A DNA stretch of 19,256 nt, taken from NCBI GenBank assembly GCA_027484495.1, contig JAIXSW010000325.1, positions 1 to 19,256 of the forward strand. Direction: 5' to 3'. Every line of letters starts with the position of its first letter. Position 1 is the stretch's first letter. Origin of the DNA: Gammaproteobacteria bacterium. GTDB taxonomy: Bacteria; Pseudomonadota; Gammaproteobacteria; Enterobacterales; Alteromonadaceae. The notes under the pieces were generated by a model, which ran no database searches, was not told the DNA's origin, and worked only from the letters and a program-made list of their open reading frames with translations. The position numbers were made by a program, and so were the translations under genes. This document shows, piece after piece, positions 6,396 to 14,872 of this stretch.

Positions 6396-7248
6396 CTGCT
6401 TCAACCTGATAACCAGCCTGTTGCAGCAAAGCCAAGAGGCCGTCAGAACCGGCTAAATGACCTAACCCCACTAGCACCAGCTCTTGCTCCTTATTGCCAA
6501 ACAGCGCCTGAATTTGCGGTAACCAGGCCTGATTACGACTCACAAACATTTGCTGATAAGTCTGGGCATCTGCAGCCTTCACTGGTGCCAATACCAGCTG
6601 CTCGACCTTAGCAAGCTCACCGGCACGCCAGGCACTTAAAGTTTTATCCATCAGATCAGCACTCTGTTCAACGTCACTGAGTGCATGCTGCAGAAACAAA
6701 TCTTCCCGGCCAGCGCCTAAATCACCCAGCAACTTCAGCTGAAACTCAATCGGCTCAAGATATTTCAGCGTTTTTTTCTGTTGCGCTGCCAGCGTCAGAA
6801 AATGCTGGTCAACCCCAGGCGAGTTGAAACCTAGTTGTTGCAACGCCAACAGAGTTAACTGCGTCACTAACATGCCAGGTTTAAACTGGTCGATCTGCGG
6901 CAAAGTCAGACTATGTTTTTGCAACAGCGCCTGCAATTGCTGGCGGGTTGTGGCCGTCAATTTGCTGCTGAGCATAGTACCGGTCGGATACAACAAATAT
7001 TGCTGGATCAAACTGGCATTGCCGGCGTCCTGCATTTTATTGAGGTCCGTTTCCAACACCAGCACATCGGTTTGCTGATACGCAGCGTCAAATTCGGCCG
7101 GTAACGGATACTGCGCCGGCGGCAATAAATGCACAGTACCACCAATCCACAGCTGATCAGTGCCTTTGCTGACACGCCAGACCGAACTTTCGGCATGGGC
7201 CAGCAGGCTACACAGCAGCAGAACGCCACTTACTAACGCTTTATACAT
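6358..7248 (-). CDS. TraB/GumN-family exported protein
   Basis: The 296-aa product has a signal peptide with a likely signal peptidase I site after AHA (residues 17-19) and the two hallmark GxxH motifs of the TraB/PrgY/GumN (Tiki-like) family: G37-T-V-H40 near the N-terminus and G261-L-G-H264 near the C-terminus. A conserved acidic residue (Glu66) sits in VLVLETD. Tiki members are metal-dependent proteases and the bacterial members are presumed related, but substrate and role here are unknown. AGGAG lies seven bases before the ATG. The gene lies 60 bases after glmU on the same strand with a strong terminator between, which leaves almost no room for a promoter, so its transcript may start inside glmU or come from read-through. 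The 3' end overlaps the small membrane gene on the other strand. Confidence 0.88.
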   Translation of the reverse strand: MYKALVSGVLLLCSLLAHAESSVWRVSKGTDQLWIGGTVHLLPPAQYPLPAEFDAAYQQTDVLVLETDLNKMQDAGNASLIQQYLLYPTGTMLSSKLTATTRQQLQALLQKHSLTLPQIDQFKPGMLVTQLTLLALQQLGFNSPGVDQHFLTLAAQQKKTLKYLEPIEFQLKLLGDLGAGREDLFLQHALSDVEQSADLMDKTLSAWRAGELAKVEQLVLAPVKAADAQTYQQMFVSRNQAWLPQIQALFGNKEQELVLVGLGHLAGSDGLLALLQQAGYQVEAVKTASSPDKTTE

Positions 7249-7275
7249 CCGACCACTCCTGTACCGGCGGCACCG

Positions 7276-7300
7276 AAAAAAAGGCCAGTCTGACTGGCCT
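7276..7300 (-). terminator. Rho-independent terminator of glmU
   Basis: On the minus strand AGGCCAG (7300-7294) pairs with CTGGCCT (7288-7282) around a 5-base loop and is followed by a run of T (complement of A 7276-7282). It begins eight bases after the glmU stop. Confidence 0.9.
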
Positions 7301-7308
7301 GATTGGGA

Positions 7309-8673
7309 TTACTTTTTGATTTTCTGCGGCCGTTGCCAGCCACTGATATGGCGCTGCTTAGTCCGTGCCACGACCAACTCATCTGCGGCCACATCGTGTG
7401 TCACGACAGAGCCTGCGCCAACGGTGCTGTTTTGGCCCAGTGTCAGTGGAGCCACCAGCGAGCTGTTGGAACCGACAAAGACACCATCTTCAATCGTCGT
7501 CTGGAACTTGTTGGCGCCGTCATAGTTACAGGTGATAGTGCCGGCACCGACATTGACTTTACTGCCGATCACCGCATCACCGAGATAAGTCAGGTGATTG
7601 GCTTTGGAACCTTTGCCGAGGCGGGTTTTCTTCAGTTCAACAAAGTTACCGACATGACTGTCGTCCGCCAGCACTGAATCTGGCCGGATCCGGGCAAAAG
7701 GCCCGACCGAACAATCGGCACCAATAGTGGACGACTCCACCATGCTATTGGCTTTAATCTCGGTATTATCTCCGACAGTACAGTCTTTCAGGATACAGTT
7801 GGCACCGATCACCACACCATTACCCAATACGACTTTGCCTTCAAAAATAACGTTGACGTCGATCATCACGTCCGAACCCACAGTGACTTCACCGCGCACA
7901 TCAATCCGCGCCGGATCCCGTAAATTCGCGCCGTTCAGCATCAGCGCTTCGGCCTGCCGCGCCTGATAAGCGCGTTCCAGCTGCGCCAGCTGCACGCGGT
8001 TATTCGCGCCTTCAGTTTCAATCGGATTAGCCGGATGCGCCGTCGTGATATCCACGCCTTCGGCATGTGCCATCGCGATAATGTCGGTTAAATAGAACTC
8101 GCCCTGCGCGTTATTGTTTTGCAGTTTGCCGAGCCAGCTTTTCAGCTGCTTGCCCGGCACTGCCATGATGCCACTGTTTACTTCAGTGATTTTCAGCTGC
8201 TCAGCGTTGGCATCTTTTTGTTCGACAATCCCTACGACTTTGCCGTTTTCACGCACCATCCGGCCATAACCGGTTGGGTTTTGCAGATGAACAGTCAGCA
8301 CCGCCAGCCCATGTTCGCTGCGTGCTGCCAGCAGTTGCTGCAGTGTTTCTAATCGGGTCAGTGGCACATCGCCATATAGTACCAGCACGACGTCGTCATC
8401 GGCGACGTGTGGCAGCGCCTGTTGCACCGCATGACCTGTGCCCAGCTGCTCAGCCTGCAGTACCCAGTTTAATGGCTGCTCACCTAAACCGGCCTTCAGC
8501 TGCTCTGCACCATAGCCATACACCAGGTTTATTTGTGCCGCATTAAGCTGACGCGCAGTATCGATCACATGCTGCACCATCGGCCGCTCTGCGACCTTGT
8601 GCAAGACTTTTGGTAAAGCTGATTTCATCCGGGTGCCTTTACCGGCTGCCAGGATCACGACGTTTAAAGCCAT
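7309..8673 (-). CDS. glmU: Bifunctional UDP-GlcNAc pyrophosphorylase / GlcN-1-P acetyltransferase
   Basis: GlmU makes UDP-N-acetylglucosamine, the precursor of peptidoglycan and lipopolysaccharide, in two steps: acetyl-CoA-dependent acetylation of glucosamine-1-phosphate, then uridylyl transfer from UTP. The 454-aa protein has the nucleotidyltransferase signature LAAGKGTRM at 8-16 with Lys22 in LPKVLH, and a C-terminal left-handed beta-helix of hexapeptide repeats from about residue 245. NHLTYLGDA contains the likely acetyltransferase catalytic histidine (E. coli His363). Length is close to the 456 aa of E. coli. Start is ATG 8673 with AAGGA nine bases upstream; the in-frame TTG at 8682 directly abuts that site and is rejected. 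In E. coli glmU follows atpC with glmS after it; here another gene intervenes and glmS is absent. A TAGAAT at 8711-8706 could be a -10 element, but the -35 is poor. Confidence 0.97.
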   Translation of the reverse strand: MALNVVILAAGKGTRMKSALPKVLHKVAERPMVQHVIDTARQLNAAQINLVYGYGAEQLKAGLGEQPLNWVLQAEQLGTGHAVQQALPHVADDDVVLVLYGDVPLTRLETLQQLLAARSEHGLAVLTVHLQNPTGYGRMVRENGKVVGIVEQKDANAEQLKITEVNSGIMAVPGKQLKSWLGKLQNNNAQGEFYLTDIIAMAHAEGVDITTAHPANPIETEGANNRVQLAQLERAYQARQAEALMLNGANLRDPARIDVRGEVTVGSDVMIDVNVIFEGKVVLGNGVVIGANCILKDCTVGDNTEIKANSMVESSTIGADCSVGPFARIRPDSVLADDSHVGNFVELKKTRLGKGSKANHLTYLGDAVIGSKVNVGAGTITCNYDGANKFQTTIEDGVFVGSNSSLVAPLTLGQNSTVGAGSVVTHDVAADELVVARTKQRHISGWQRPQKIKK

Positions 8674-8761
8674 CTGAGCCAATCCTTTTTGAATGTTATT
8701 GGGCGATTCTAACCGAACAGCAGGTAAATAGCAGCGCTATCGGATGCATCAACCGCGCATC

Positions 8762-9283
8762 TTAACCGCGCGCTGCCGGCTCCCCCCAACTCACCTGATA
8801 ACTGTCACCATACAATGACTGATACGTCAGCTCAATCCGCAGCTGTTGCTGCAGTTTTTGGTACTCTGCATCGGTCAGCAGACATTTTTCTTCCGCCCTG
8901 ATCACCATCTGTTGATCATCGACTTTGTAGAAACGCGCCACGTTACCTGCCCCCAAGCAATCCGTTGGCGCCGCAACTTTCAGCGTTGGCCAAATCCGAT
9001 GGGTTGAAGATATTTGCTCGCCATTGAGCCAGATATTCATTTGTGTCACTTTCGCAGGGCCAATGCCATTGTTGTTCACCAACAGCTCGAAACTGATCCG
9101 TTTATCCGGCATTCGCTGAAAGTTAGCTTCAAATTCCAGATAGGGTCTTAATGACAATTTATTGTGTTGCTGCAGCGTATATCCCTGCCACAACGATGTG
9201 AGTAAAGCGCACACCGCCATCACCACAGTGCCGACGGCAGTCCATTTTTCCCAGTGAATACTGCGTTTTTCACCTTGCTCCAT
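8762..9283 (-). CDS. Unrecognised single-span membrane protein
   Basis: The family is not recognised. The 173-aa product has a short polar N-terminus, one transmembrane helix at about residues 15-35 (WTAVGTVVMAVCALLTSLW), the segment QQHNKLSLRPYLEFE, and a C-terminal soluble domain with alternating hydrophobic residues suggestive of beta structure. Two cysteines outside the membrane (PTDC, EEKC) could form a disulfide if that domain is periplasmic. AGGAG lies ten bases before the ATG, a slightly long spacing. It sits between the atpC terminator and glmU. The 199 bases upstream (9284-9482) hold the atpC terminator and an imperfect palindrome, TGTAACC-AGCA-GGTTAACA (9332-9350), that could be an operator; no convincing promoter boxes were found. 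Confidence 0.75.
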   Translation of the reverse strand: MEQGEKRSIHWEKWTAVGTVVMAVCALLTSLWQGYTLQQHNKLSLRPYLEFEANFQRMPDKRISFELLVNNNGIGPAKVTQMNIWLNGEQISSTHRIWPTLKVAAPTDCLGAGNVARFYKVDDQQMVIRAEEKCLLTDAEYQKLQQQLRIELTYQSLYGDSYQVSWGEPAARG

Positions 9284-9440
9284 CCGTGTCCGGCTCCTGT
9301 AAGCGTTTTAACAACGATCTGAATTGAATGATGTAACCAGCAGGTTAACATAAACTATCCGCCAGAAAAAAACTCACGGGCGCAATTTTTAACAACACAA
9401 CGCGTTGGCCTGAAAGGTGAGCGCTCCGAACCGCGCGCAT

Positions 9441-9468
9441 AAAAAAAGCCACCCGCAGGTGGCTTTTT
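9441..9468 (-). terminator. Rho-independent terminator ending the atp operon
   Basis: An 11-bp stem, AAAAAGCCACC with GGTGGCTTTTT (9468-9458 and 9453-9443 on the minus strand), has a TGCG loop and a run of T after it. It begins 14 bases after the atpC stop. The A/T flanks make it potentially bidirectional, but no gene arrives from the other side. Confidence 0.93.
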
Positions 9469-9482
9469 CAGCAAGAAACAAC

Positions 9483-9899
9483 TTACTTTTTGCGCAGTTT
9501 CTGGATCAGACGCAACTGGGCAATCGCTTCGGCCAACTGGGCCGCAGCTTCTGCATAGTTGAAGTCGGCGCCGGCATGTTGCATCGCTTCCTGGGCTTTT
9601 TTCTGAGCCGCCAGCGCTGCCTGCTCGTCCAGGTCTTCAGCACGGATCGCCACGTCGGCCAGCACTGTCACCGTGTGCGGTTGTACTTCAAGTACGCCAC
9701 CGGCTACATAGATCAGATGCTCTTCACCGAACTGTTTTACGATCCGCACCATGCCTGGCTTGATGCCAGTCAGCAGTGGAATGTGGCCAGGTAAAATACC
9801 CAGCTCACCTTCGCTACCAGTAACCTGAATGGACTCAACAAGGCCGGAGAAGATACGCTCTTCAGCACTTACCACGTCCAACTGTACTGTCATCGCCAT
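9483..9899 (-). CDS. atpC: F1Fo ATP synthase subunit epsilon
   Basis: Subunit epsilon sits in the central stalk of F1, helps couple the c ring to catalysis and inhibits ATP hydrolysis through its C-terminal helices. The 138-aa length matches the family (139 in E. coli). The N-terminal beta-sandwich shows LDVVSAEERIFSG, GELGILPGHIPLLTGIKPG and GGVLEVQPHTVTVLAD; the C-terminal helical domain is Ala-rich. The start has AGGAG six bases upstream. It lies 23 bases after atpD, separated by a palindrome that contains the atpD stop codon, and is the last gene of the operon. Confidence 0.98.
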   Translation of the reverse strand: MAMTVQLDVVSAEERIFSGLVESIQVTGSEGELGILPGHIPLLTGIKPGMVRIVKQFGEEHLIYVAGGVLEVQPHTVTVLADVAIRAEDLDEQAALAAQKKAQEAMQHAGADFNYAEAAAQLAEAIAQLRLIQKLRKK

Positions 9900-9911
9900 T
9901 TCGCTCTCCTA

Positions 9912-9931
9912 AAGCTGTAAAATTACAGCTT
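9912..9931 (-). promoter_or_regulatory. Intercistronic palindrome between atpD and atpC
   Basis: AAGCTGTAA (9912-9920) and TTACAGCTT (9923-9931) are perfect 9-base inverted arms with two bases between; as RNA an 8-bp stem with a 4-base loop is likely. It contains the atpD stop codon and ends one base before the AGGAG of atpC (9910-9906), so it could tie atpC initiation to atpD termination or mark a processing point. Confidence 0.55.
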
Positions 9932-11308
9932 CTTCGCTTTTTCGATCGCTTCGTCGATAGAACCAACCATGTAGAAGGCTTGTTCTGGCATGTGATCGAA
10001 TTCACCGTCCAGAATGCCTTTAAAGCCACGGATAGTATCTTTCAGTGAAACGTATTTACCTGGAGAACCAGTGAATACTTCAGCAACGAAGAATGGCTGT
10101 GACAGGAAACGCTGGATCTTACGGGCGCGGAATACTGTCGTGCGGTCTGCATCTGACAGTTCGTCCATACCGAGGATCGCGATGATGTCTTTCAGTTCTT
10201 TGTAACGCTGCAGCACTGACTGCACGCCACGGGCCACTTCATAGTGCTCTTTACCGATCACCAGTGGGTCCAGCTGACGTGAAGTTGAGTCCAGTGGATC
10301 GATCGCCGGATAGATACCCAGTGAAGCGATGTTACGGCTCAGTACAACGGTCGCATCTAAGTGAGAGAACGTGGTGGCTGGTGACGGGTCAGTCAAGTCA
10401 TCCGCTGGTACGTATACGGCCTGAATGGACGTGATAGAACCAGTTTTAGTCGACGTGATACGCTCTTGCAGAACACCCATCTCTTCCGCCAGCGTTGGCT
10501 GGTAACCTACTGCTGAAGGCATACGGCCTAACAGTGCAGATACTTCAGTACCGGCCAGGGTGTAACGGTAGATGTTGTCAACGAAGAACAGAACGTCACG
10601 GCCTTCGTCACGGAACTTCTCGGCCATTGTCAGACCGGTCAGTGCCACGCGCAGACGGTTTCCTGGCGGCTCGTTCATCTGGCCATAAACCAGTGATACT
10701 TTGTCCAGAACGTTCGAGTCGTTCATCTCGTGGTAGAAGTCGTTACCTTCACGGGTACGCTCACCAACACCGGCGAATACTGAGTAGCCGCTGTGCTCGA
10801 TTGCGATGTTCCGGATCAGTTCCATCATGTTAACGGTTTTACCTACACCGGCACCACCGAACAGACCTACTTTACCGCCTTTGGCGAACGGACAGACTAA
10901 GTCGATAACCTTGATACCGGTTTCTAACAGTGCGTTAGAAGCGGCCTGGTCTTCGTAGCTTGGTGCTGCGCGGTGAATTGGCATCCGCTCTTCTTCACCG
11001 ATTGGGCCAGCTTCATCGATTGGCTCGCCCAGTACGTTCATGATACGGCCCAGTGTGGCTTTACCAACTGGAACGTGAATGGCTTTGCCAGTGTTGGCAA
11101 CTTCAGCACCACGACGCAGACCGTCAGTGGAGCCTAACGCGATGGCACGTACAGTACCGCCACCCAGCTGTTGTTGTACTTCAAGTACCAGACCAGCCAG
11201 ATCGCCGCTTGTTACGTTTAACGCGTCATAGATACCAGGTACCGCATCTTGTGGAAAGTCGATATCCACAACGGCGCCAATGATTTGGACTACCTTACCT
11301 TGACTCAT
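9923..11308 (-). CDS. atpD: F1Fo ATP synthase subunit beta
   Basis: The catalytic subunit of F1 (alpha3 beta3) forms ATP from ADP and phosphate. The 461-aa length equals the family norm (460 in E. coli). Walker A GGAGVGKT is at 151-158 with Lys157, followed by GERTREGNDFY, the Walker B strand VLFFVDNIYRYT, and the catch/DELSEED-like segment GMDELSDADR. GAGGA lies six to seven bases before the ATG. It is 38 bases downstream of atpG. Nothing departs from the family. Confidence 0.99.
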   Translation of the reverse strand: MSQGKVVQIIGAVVDIDFPQDAVPGIYDALNVTSGDLAGLVLEVQQQLGGGTVRAIALGSTDGLRRGAEVANTGKAIHVPVGKATLGRIMNVLGEPIDEAGPIGEEERMPIHRAAPSYEDQAASNALLETGIKVIDLVCPFAKGGKVGLFGGAGVGKTVNMMELIRNIAIEHSGYSVFAGVGERTREGNDFYHEMNDSNVLDKVSLVYGQMNEPPGNRLRVALTGLTMAEKFRDEGRDVLFFVDNIYRYTLAGTEVSALLGRMPSAVGYQPTLAEEMGVLQERITSTKTGSITSIQAVYVPADDLTDPSPATTFSHLDATVVLSRNIASLGIYPAIDPLDSTSRQLDPLVIGKEHYEVARGVQSVLQRYKELKDIIAILGMDELSDADRTTVFRARKIQRFLSQPFFVAEVFTGSPGKYVSLKDTIRGFKGILDGEFDHMPEQAFYMVGSIDEAIEKAKKL

Positions 11309-11346
11309 GTTAATTCCTCTAATTTCTCAAACCTGTTAACCAAGCA

Positions 11347-12207
11347 TTAAACAGCTGCAGCACCGCCGACGATTTCGCTCAGTTCCTGCGTAATGGCTGC
11401 CTGTCGTGCCTTGTTGTAAACCAGTTTCAGTTCGTCCATCAGGCTGCCGGCGTTGTCGGTAGCGGCCTTCATTGCCACCATCCGCGCTGCCTGCTCGCTC
11501 GCTGCGTTTTCTACAACGCCCTGATAAACCTGAGACTCAATAAAACGATCCAATAACTGATCCAGGATAACCTTCGGATCTGGCTCGTAAATGTAGTCCC
11601 AACTGTGTTTTCTGGCTGACATCTCTGCTTTTGGCAAAGGTAAGAGTTGCTCGATCACTGGCTCTTGTTTCATGGTGTTCACAAACTTGTTGTAAACCAC
11701 ATATAAACGATCAATCCGGCCTTCTGAATATGCATTCAGCATGACCCGAACAGAACCAATGACATCAGCCAAACGTGGTGTATCGCCTGAACCCGTCTGC
11801 TGTGCCAGCACTTTGCCACCGAAGCGTTTGAAAAAGGCCGTTGCTTTGTTACCGATCACGGCAAACTCAGCTTTAACGCCTTTGTCTTTCCACGCTTTGA
11901 GGTCCTGTGCCACACGCTTAAATTCGTTGGTATTCAGGCCGCCGCAAAGGCCACGGTCTGTAGATATCACAATGTAACCAACACTTTTCACATCGCGCTC
12001 CGTTAAATACGGATGACGATATTCGATAGTGCCGTTTGCGATATTACCGATCACTTTGCGCATAGCTTCAGCGTATGGACGGCTGTGTGCGACCCGCTCC
12101 TGCGCTCTGCGCATTTTGCTGACCGCAACCTTTTCCATAGCGCTGGTGATCTTACGAGTATTGTTAATACTCCCGATCTTACTTTTTATCTCTTTTGCGC
12201 CGGCCAT
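11347..12207 (-). CDS. atpG: F1Fo ATP synthase subunit gamma
   Basis: Gamma is the rotor shaft inside alpha3 beta3. The 286-aa length matches E. coli (287). The N-terminal helix MAGAKEIKSKIGSINNTRKI and SAMEKVAVSKMRRAQ, the central VISTDRGLCGGLN, and the C-terminal helix ending LVYNKARQAAITQELSEIVGGAAA are classic. GGAG lies seven bases before the ATG. The 55-base gap from atpA contains a strong hairpin. Confidence 0.99.
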   Translation of the reverse strand: MAGAKEIKSKIGSINNTRKITSAMEKVAVSKMRRAQERVAHSRPYAEAMRKVIGNIANGTIEYRHPYLTERDVKSVGYIVISTDRGLCGGLNTNEFKRVAQDLKAWKDKGVKAEFAVIGNKATAFFKRFGGKVLAQQTGSGDTPRLADVIGSVRVMLNAYSEGRIDRLYVVYNKFVNTMKQEPVIEQLLPLPKAEMSARKHSWDYIYEPDPKVILDQLLDRFIESQVYQGVVENAASEQAARMVAMKAATDNAGSLMDELKLVYNKARQAAITQELSEIVGGAAAV

Positions 12208-12234
12208 GACTAATCTCCGAAAATTTCAACGTAT

Positions 12235-12256
12235 CGGGTGATGTCGCCATCACCCG
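12235..12256 (-). promoter_or_regulatory. Strong intercistronic hairpin between atpA and atpG
   Basis: CGGGTGATG (12235-12243) and CATCACCCG (12248-12256) form a perfect 9-bp stem with a 4-base loop. In the mRNA (minus strand) the loop is GCGA, a GNRA tetraloop. It begins six bases after the atpA stop and is not followed by a T run, so it is not an intrinsic terminator. A role in 3' protection of atpA mRNA or in setting subunit ratios is inferred. Confidence 0.7.
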
Positions 12257-12262
12257 CATCAG

Positions 12263-13804
12263 TTACCAGGTCTGAGTCGCTTTAAACTTCTCAATCGCGC
12301 CTTTGATGGTCGCTTCGATCTGGTCGTTGTAGTTACCGGATTTGTTCAGATCAGCCATGAACGCGCCGTGCTCTGCGTGCATATAAGCCAGCAGTGCCGC
12401 TTCGAAGTCCAGGATCTTGGCAACTTCGACGTCTTTCATAAAGCCTTTCTCGATGGCAAAAATCGAAACACCCATATCAGCCACGCCCATTGGCGCGTAC
12501 TGCAGCTGTTTCATCAGCTCTGTCACTTTCTGACCGTGGTCCAGCTGCGCACGGGTCGCATCGTCCAGGTCTGAAGCGAACTGCGCGAACGCAGCCAGTT
12601 CTGAGTATTGTGCCAACGCCAGACGGATACCACCGCCGAGCTTTTTGATGATCTTGGTCTGTGCAGCACCACCAACCCGCGATACCGAAATACCAGCGTT
12701 AACCGCTGGACGGATACCGGCGTTGAACAGGCCTGATTCGAGGAAGATCTGACCGTCAGTGATTGAAATCACGTTCGTCGGAACGAATGCAGACACGTCA
12801 CCTGCCTGAGTTTCAATGATTGGCAGCGCGGTCAGAGAACCGGTTTTACCTTTCACTTCACCATTGGTCAGACGCTCAACGTAGTTGTCGTTGACGCGTG
12901 ATGCACGCTCCAGCAGACGGCTGTGTAAATAGAATACGTCGCCTGGGTAAGCTTCACGGCCCGGTGGACGACGTAACAGCAGAGAGATTTGACGGTAAGC
13001 AACGGCTTGTTTTGACAAGTCATCGTATACGATCAGTGCATCTTCACCGCGGTCACGGAAGTATTCACCCATGGTGCAGCCAGAGTATGGCGCCAGGAAT
13101 TGCAGCGCAGCAGCTTCAGAAGCAGATGCCACGACCACGATAGTGTGGGCGAGGGCATTGTGCTCTTCGAGCTTACGTACCACGTTTGCGATGGTCGATG
13201 CTTTCTGACCGATACAAACATAAATACATTTCACGCCAGTGGTTTTCTGGTTGATGATCGCGTCGATCGCCAGTGCCGTTTTACCGGTCTGACGGTCACC
13301 GATGATCAGCTCACGCTGGCCACGGCCGATAGGGATCATCGCGTCGACTGATTTGTAACCAGTTTGCAGCGGCTGATCAACCGATTGACGGTCGATAACA
13401 CCTGGTGCAATTTTTTCAACTGGTGCGAAACCAGCTGCGTCAACCGGACCTTTACCGTCGATTGGTTCACCCAGAGTGTTGACCACACGACCTAACAGAC
13501 CTGGACCGACCGGAACTTCCAGAATACGGCCAGTGGCTTTTACTTTAATACCTTCGCGCAGGTCCGCATATGGACCCATCACTACAGCACCAACTGAGCT
13601 GCGCTCTAAGTTCAGTGCGATAGCGTAACGATTACCAGGAAGCTCGATCATCTCACCTTGCATACAGTCAGCCAGACCGTTGATGCGGATGATACCGTCT
13701 GTTACAGAGACGATAGTACCTTCGTTACGAGCTTCACTGACAACTGCAAACTGTTCAATACGTTGTTTGATCAGTTCAGAGATTTCAGTGGAATTCAGTT
13801 GCAT
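12263..13804 (-). CDS. atpA: F1Fo ATP synthase subunit alpha
   Basis: Alpha is the non-catalytic nucleotide-binding subunit of F1. The 513-aa length is identical to E. coli AtpA. Visible features include the N-terminal MQLNSTEISELIKQRIEQF, Walker A GDRQTGKT (about 169-176) and VYDDLSKQAVAYRQ, and the C-terminal helical domain. The ribosome site before the ATG is a weak GGGGA; close packing after atpH (14 bases) suggests translational coupling. Confidence 0.99.
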   Translation of the reverse strand: MQLNSTEISELIKQRIEQFAVVSEARNEGTIVSVTDGIIRINGLADCMQGEMIELPGNRYAIALNLERSSVGAVVMGPYADLREGIKVKATGRILEVPVGPGLLGRVVNTLGEPIDGKGPVDAAGFAPVEKIAPGVIDRQSVDQPLQTGYKSVDAMIPIGRGQRELIIGDRQTGKTALAIDAIINQKTTGVKCIYVCIGQKASTIANVVRKLEEHNALAHTIVVVASASEAAALQFLAPYSGCTMGEYFRDRGEDALIVYDDLSKQAVAYRQISLLLRRPPGREAYPGDVFYLHSRLLERASRVNDNYVERLTNGEVKGKTGSLTALPIIETQAGDVSAFVPTNVISITDGQIFLESGLFNAGIRPAVNAGISVSRVGGAAQTKIIKKLGGGIRLALAQYSELAAFAQFASDLDDATRAQLDHGQKVTELMKQLQYAPMGVADMGVSIFAIEKGFMKDVEVAKILDFEAALLAYMHAEHGAFMADLNKSGNYNDQIEATIKGAIEKFKATQTW

Positions 13805-13818
13805 GCTCTAATCCCCAA

Positions 13819-14352
13819 TTATGACTGCAGCGCAGTGGCTAAACGGTCTAATTTACCGCGAACTGAGCCATCAATAACCATATCACCGGCTTTGATTAAC
13901 ATACCCCCGACAACCGCCGGGTCTACGCTACAGTTCAACTTAACTTTGCGGGCTAAACGCTTGGATAACGCCGCGATCAGTTTTTCCTGCTGGTCAGTGC
14001 TCAGTACAGTTGCCGAAACCACATCAACAGTGGCTTCTTTTTCGTACTCAGCTTTTAACACCAGATAACCGTCCAGTACGGCAGGAAGTGCCGCCAGACG
14101 CTGGTTTTCTGCCATGACCTTAATCAGGTTCTGACCGTGTGCATTTAGCTGTTCACCACAAACCTGGATGAAAAAGGCTGCCTGTGCTTCGGCAGCGCTG
14201 TTGCTTTGCAGGCGCTCGGCGACTACTGGATTTTTCGCCACTTCAGCAGCGAAAAACAGCATATCAGCCCAGGCCGCCAAAGCGTTTTGTTCGACCGCAA
14301 AGTCGAACGCCGCTTTGGCATAAGGACGAGCGACATTCGTCAGTTCAGACAT
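13819..14352 (-). CDS. atpH: F1Fo ATP synthase subunit delta
   Basis: Delta joins the peripheral stalk (b dimer) to the top of F1. The 177-aa length is identical to E. coli AtpH. The family start TNVARPYAKAAFDFAVEQ and the C-terminal VDPAVVGGMLIKAGDMVIDGS are clear. GAGGA lies just upstream of the ATG. It lies 12 bases after atpF and 14 before atpA. Confidence 0.98.
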   Translation of the reverse strand: MSELTNVARPYAKAAFDFAVEQNALAAWADMLFFAAEVAKNPVVAERLQSNSAAEAQAAFFIQVCGEQLNAHGQNLIKVMAENQRLAALPAVLDGYLVLKAEYEKEATVDVVSATVLSTDQQEKLIAALSKRLARKVKLNCSVDPAVVGGMLIKAGDMVIDGSVRGKLDRLATALQS

Positions 14353-14364
14353 GGCCCTTCCTCT

Positions 14365-14835
14365 TTACAGTTCTGCAACCAGTTTATCCAGGATGTCGCT
14401 GTGAGCAGCTTCATCAATTGAACGTTGAAGGATCCGCTCTGCGCCGGCAACGGCGAGGGCAGCGACCTGCTTACGCAGTTCTTCTTTCGCCCGGATGCGT
14501 TCAGCGTCGACTTCAGCTTTAGCCTGAGCCAGGATTTTTTCCCGCTCAGCCTGCGCTTTAACCGCAGCTTCTTCGATGATCTGCGCTTCGCGTTTTTTCG
14601 CCTGGTCGATGACAACAGAAGCTTGCGCTTTTGCGTCGATCAGCTGTTGTTTTGCTTTCTCTTGCGCCAACCGCAGGTCTTGTTCGGCGCGATCACTCGC
14701 GGCCAGACCATCTGCGATTTTTTGCTGACGAGTTTCAATCGCACCGATAATTGGTGGCCATACATACTTCATACAGAAGAGTACGAACACCAGGAACGCG
14801 ATTAACTCACCAATGAGAGTGGCGTTAATATTCAC
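14365..14835 (-). CDS. atpF: F1Fo ATP synthase subunit b
   Basis: Subunit b forms the peripheral stalk dimer. The 156-aa length is identical to E. coli AtpF. One N-terminal membrane helix (about 5-26) is followed by a long charged Ala/Glu/Lys-rich coiled coil. The start codon is GTG (14835-14833), supported by AGGAG eight bases upstream and by alignment of MNINATLIGELIAF with known b subunits. The gap from atpE (49 bases) holds an imperfect hairpin. Confidence 0.98.
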   Translation of the reverse strand: MNINATLIGELIAFLVFVLFCMKYVWPPIIGAIETRQQKIADGLAASDRAEQDLRLAQEKAKQQLIDAKAQASVVIDQAKKREAQIIEEAAVKAQAEREKILAQAKAEVDAERIRAKEELRKQVAALAVAGAERILQRSIDEAAHSDILDKLVAEL

Positions 14836-14872
14836 GACCGCTTCTCCTTAAATGACATAAGTAAATGTTCTG

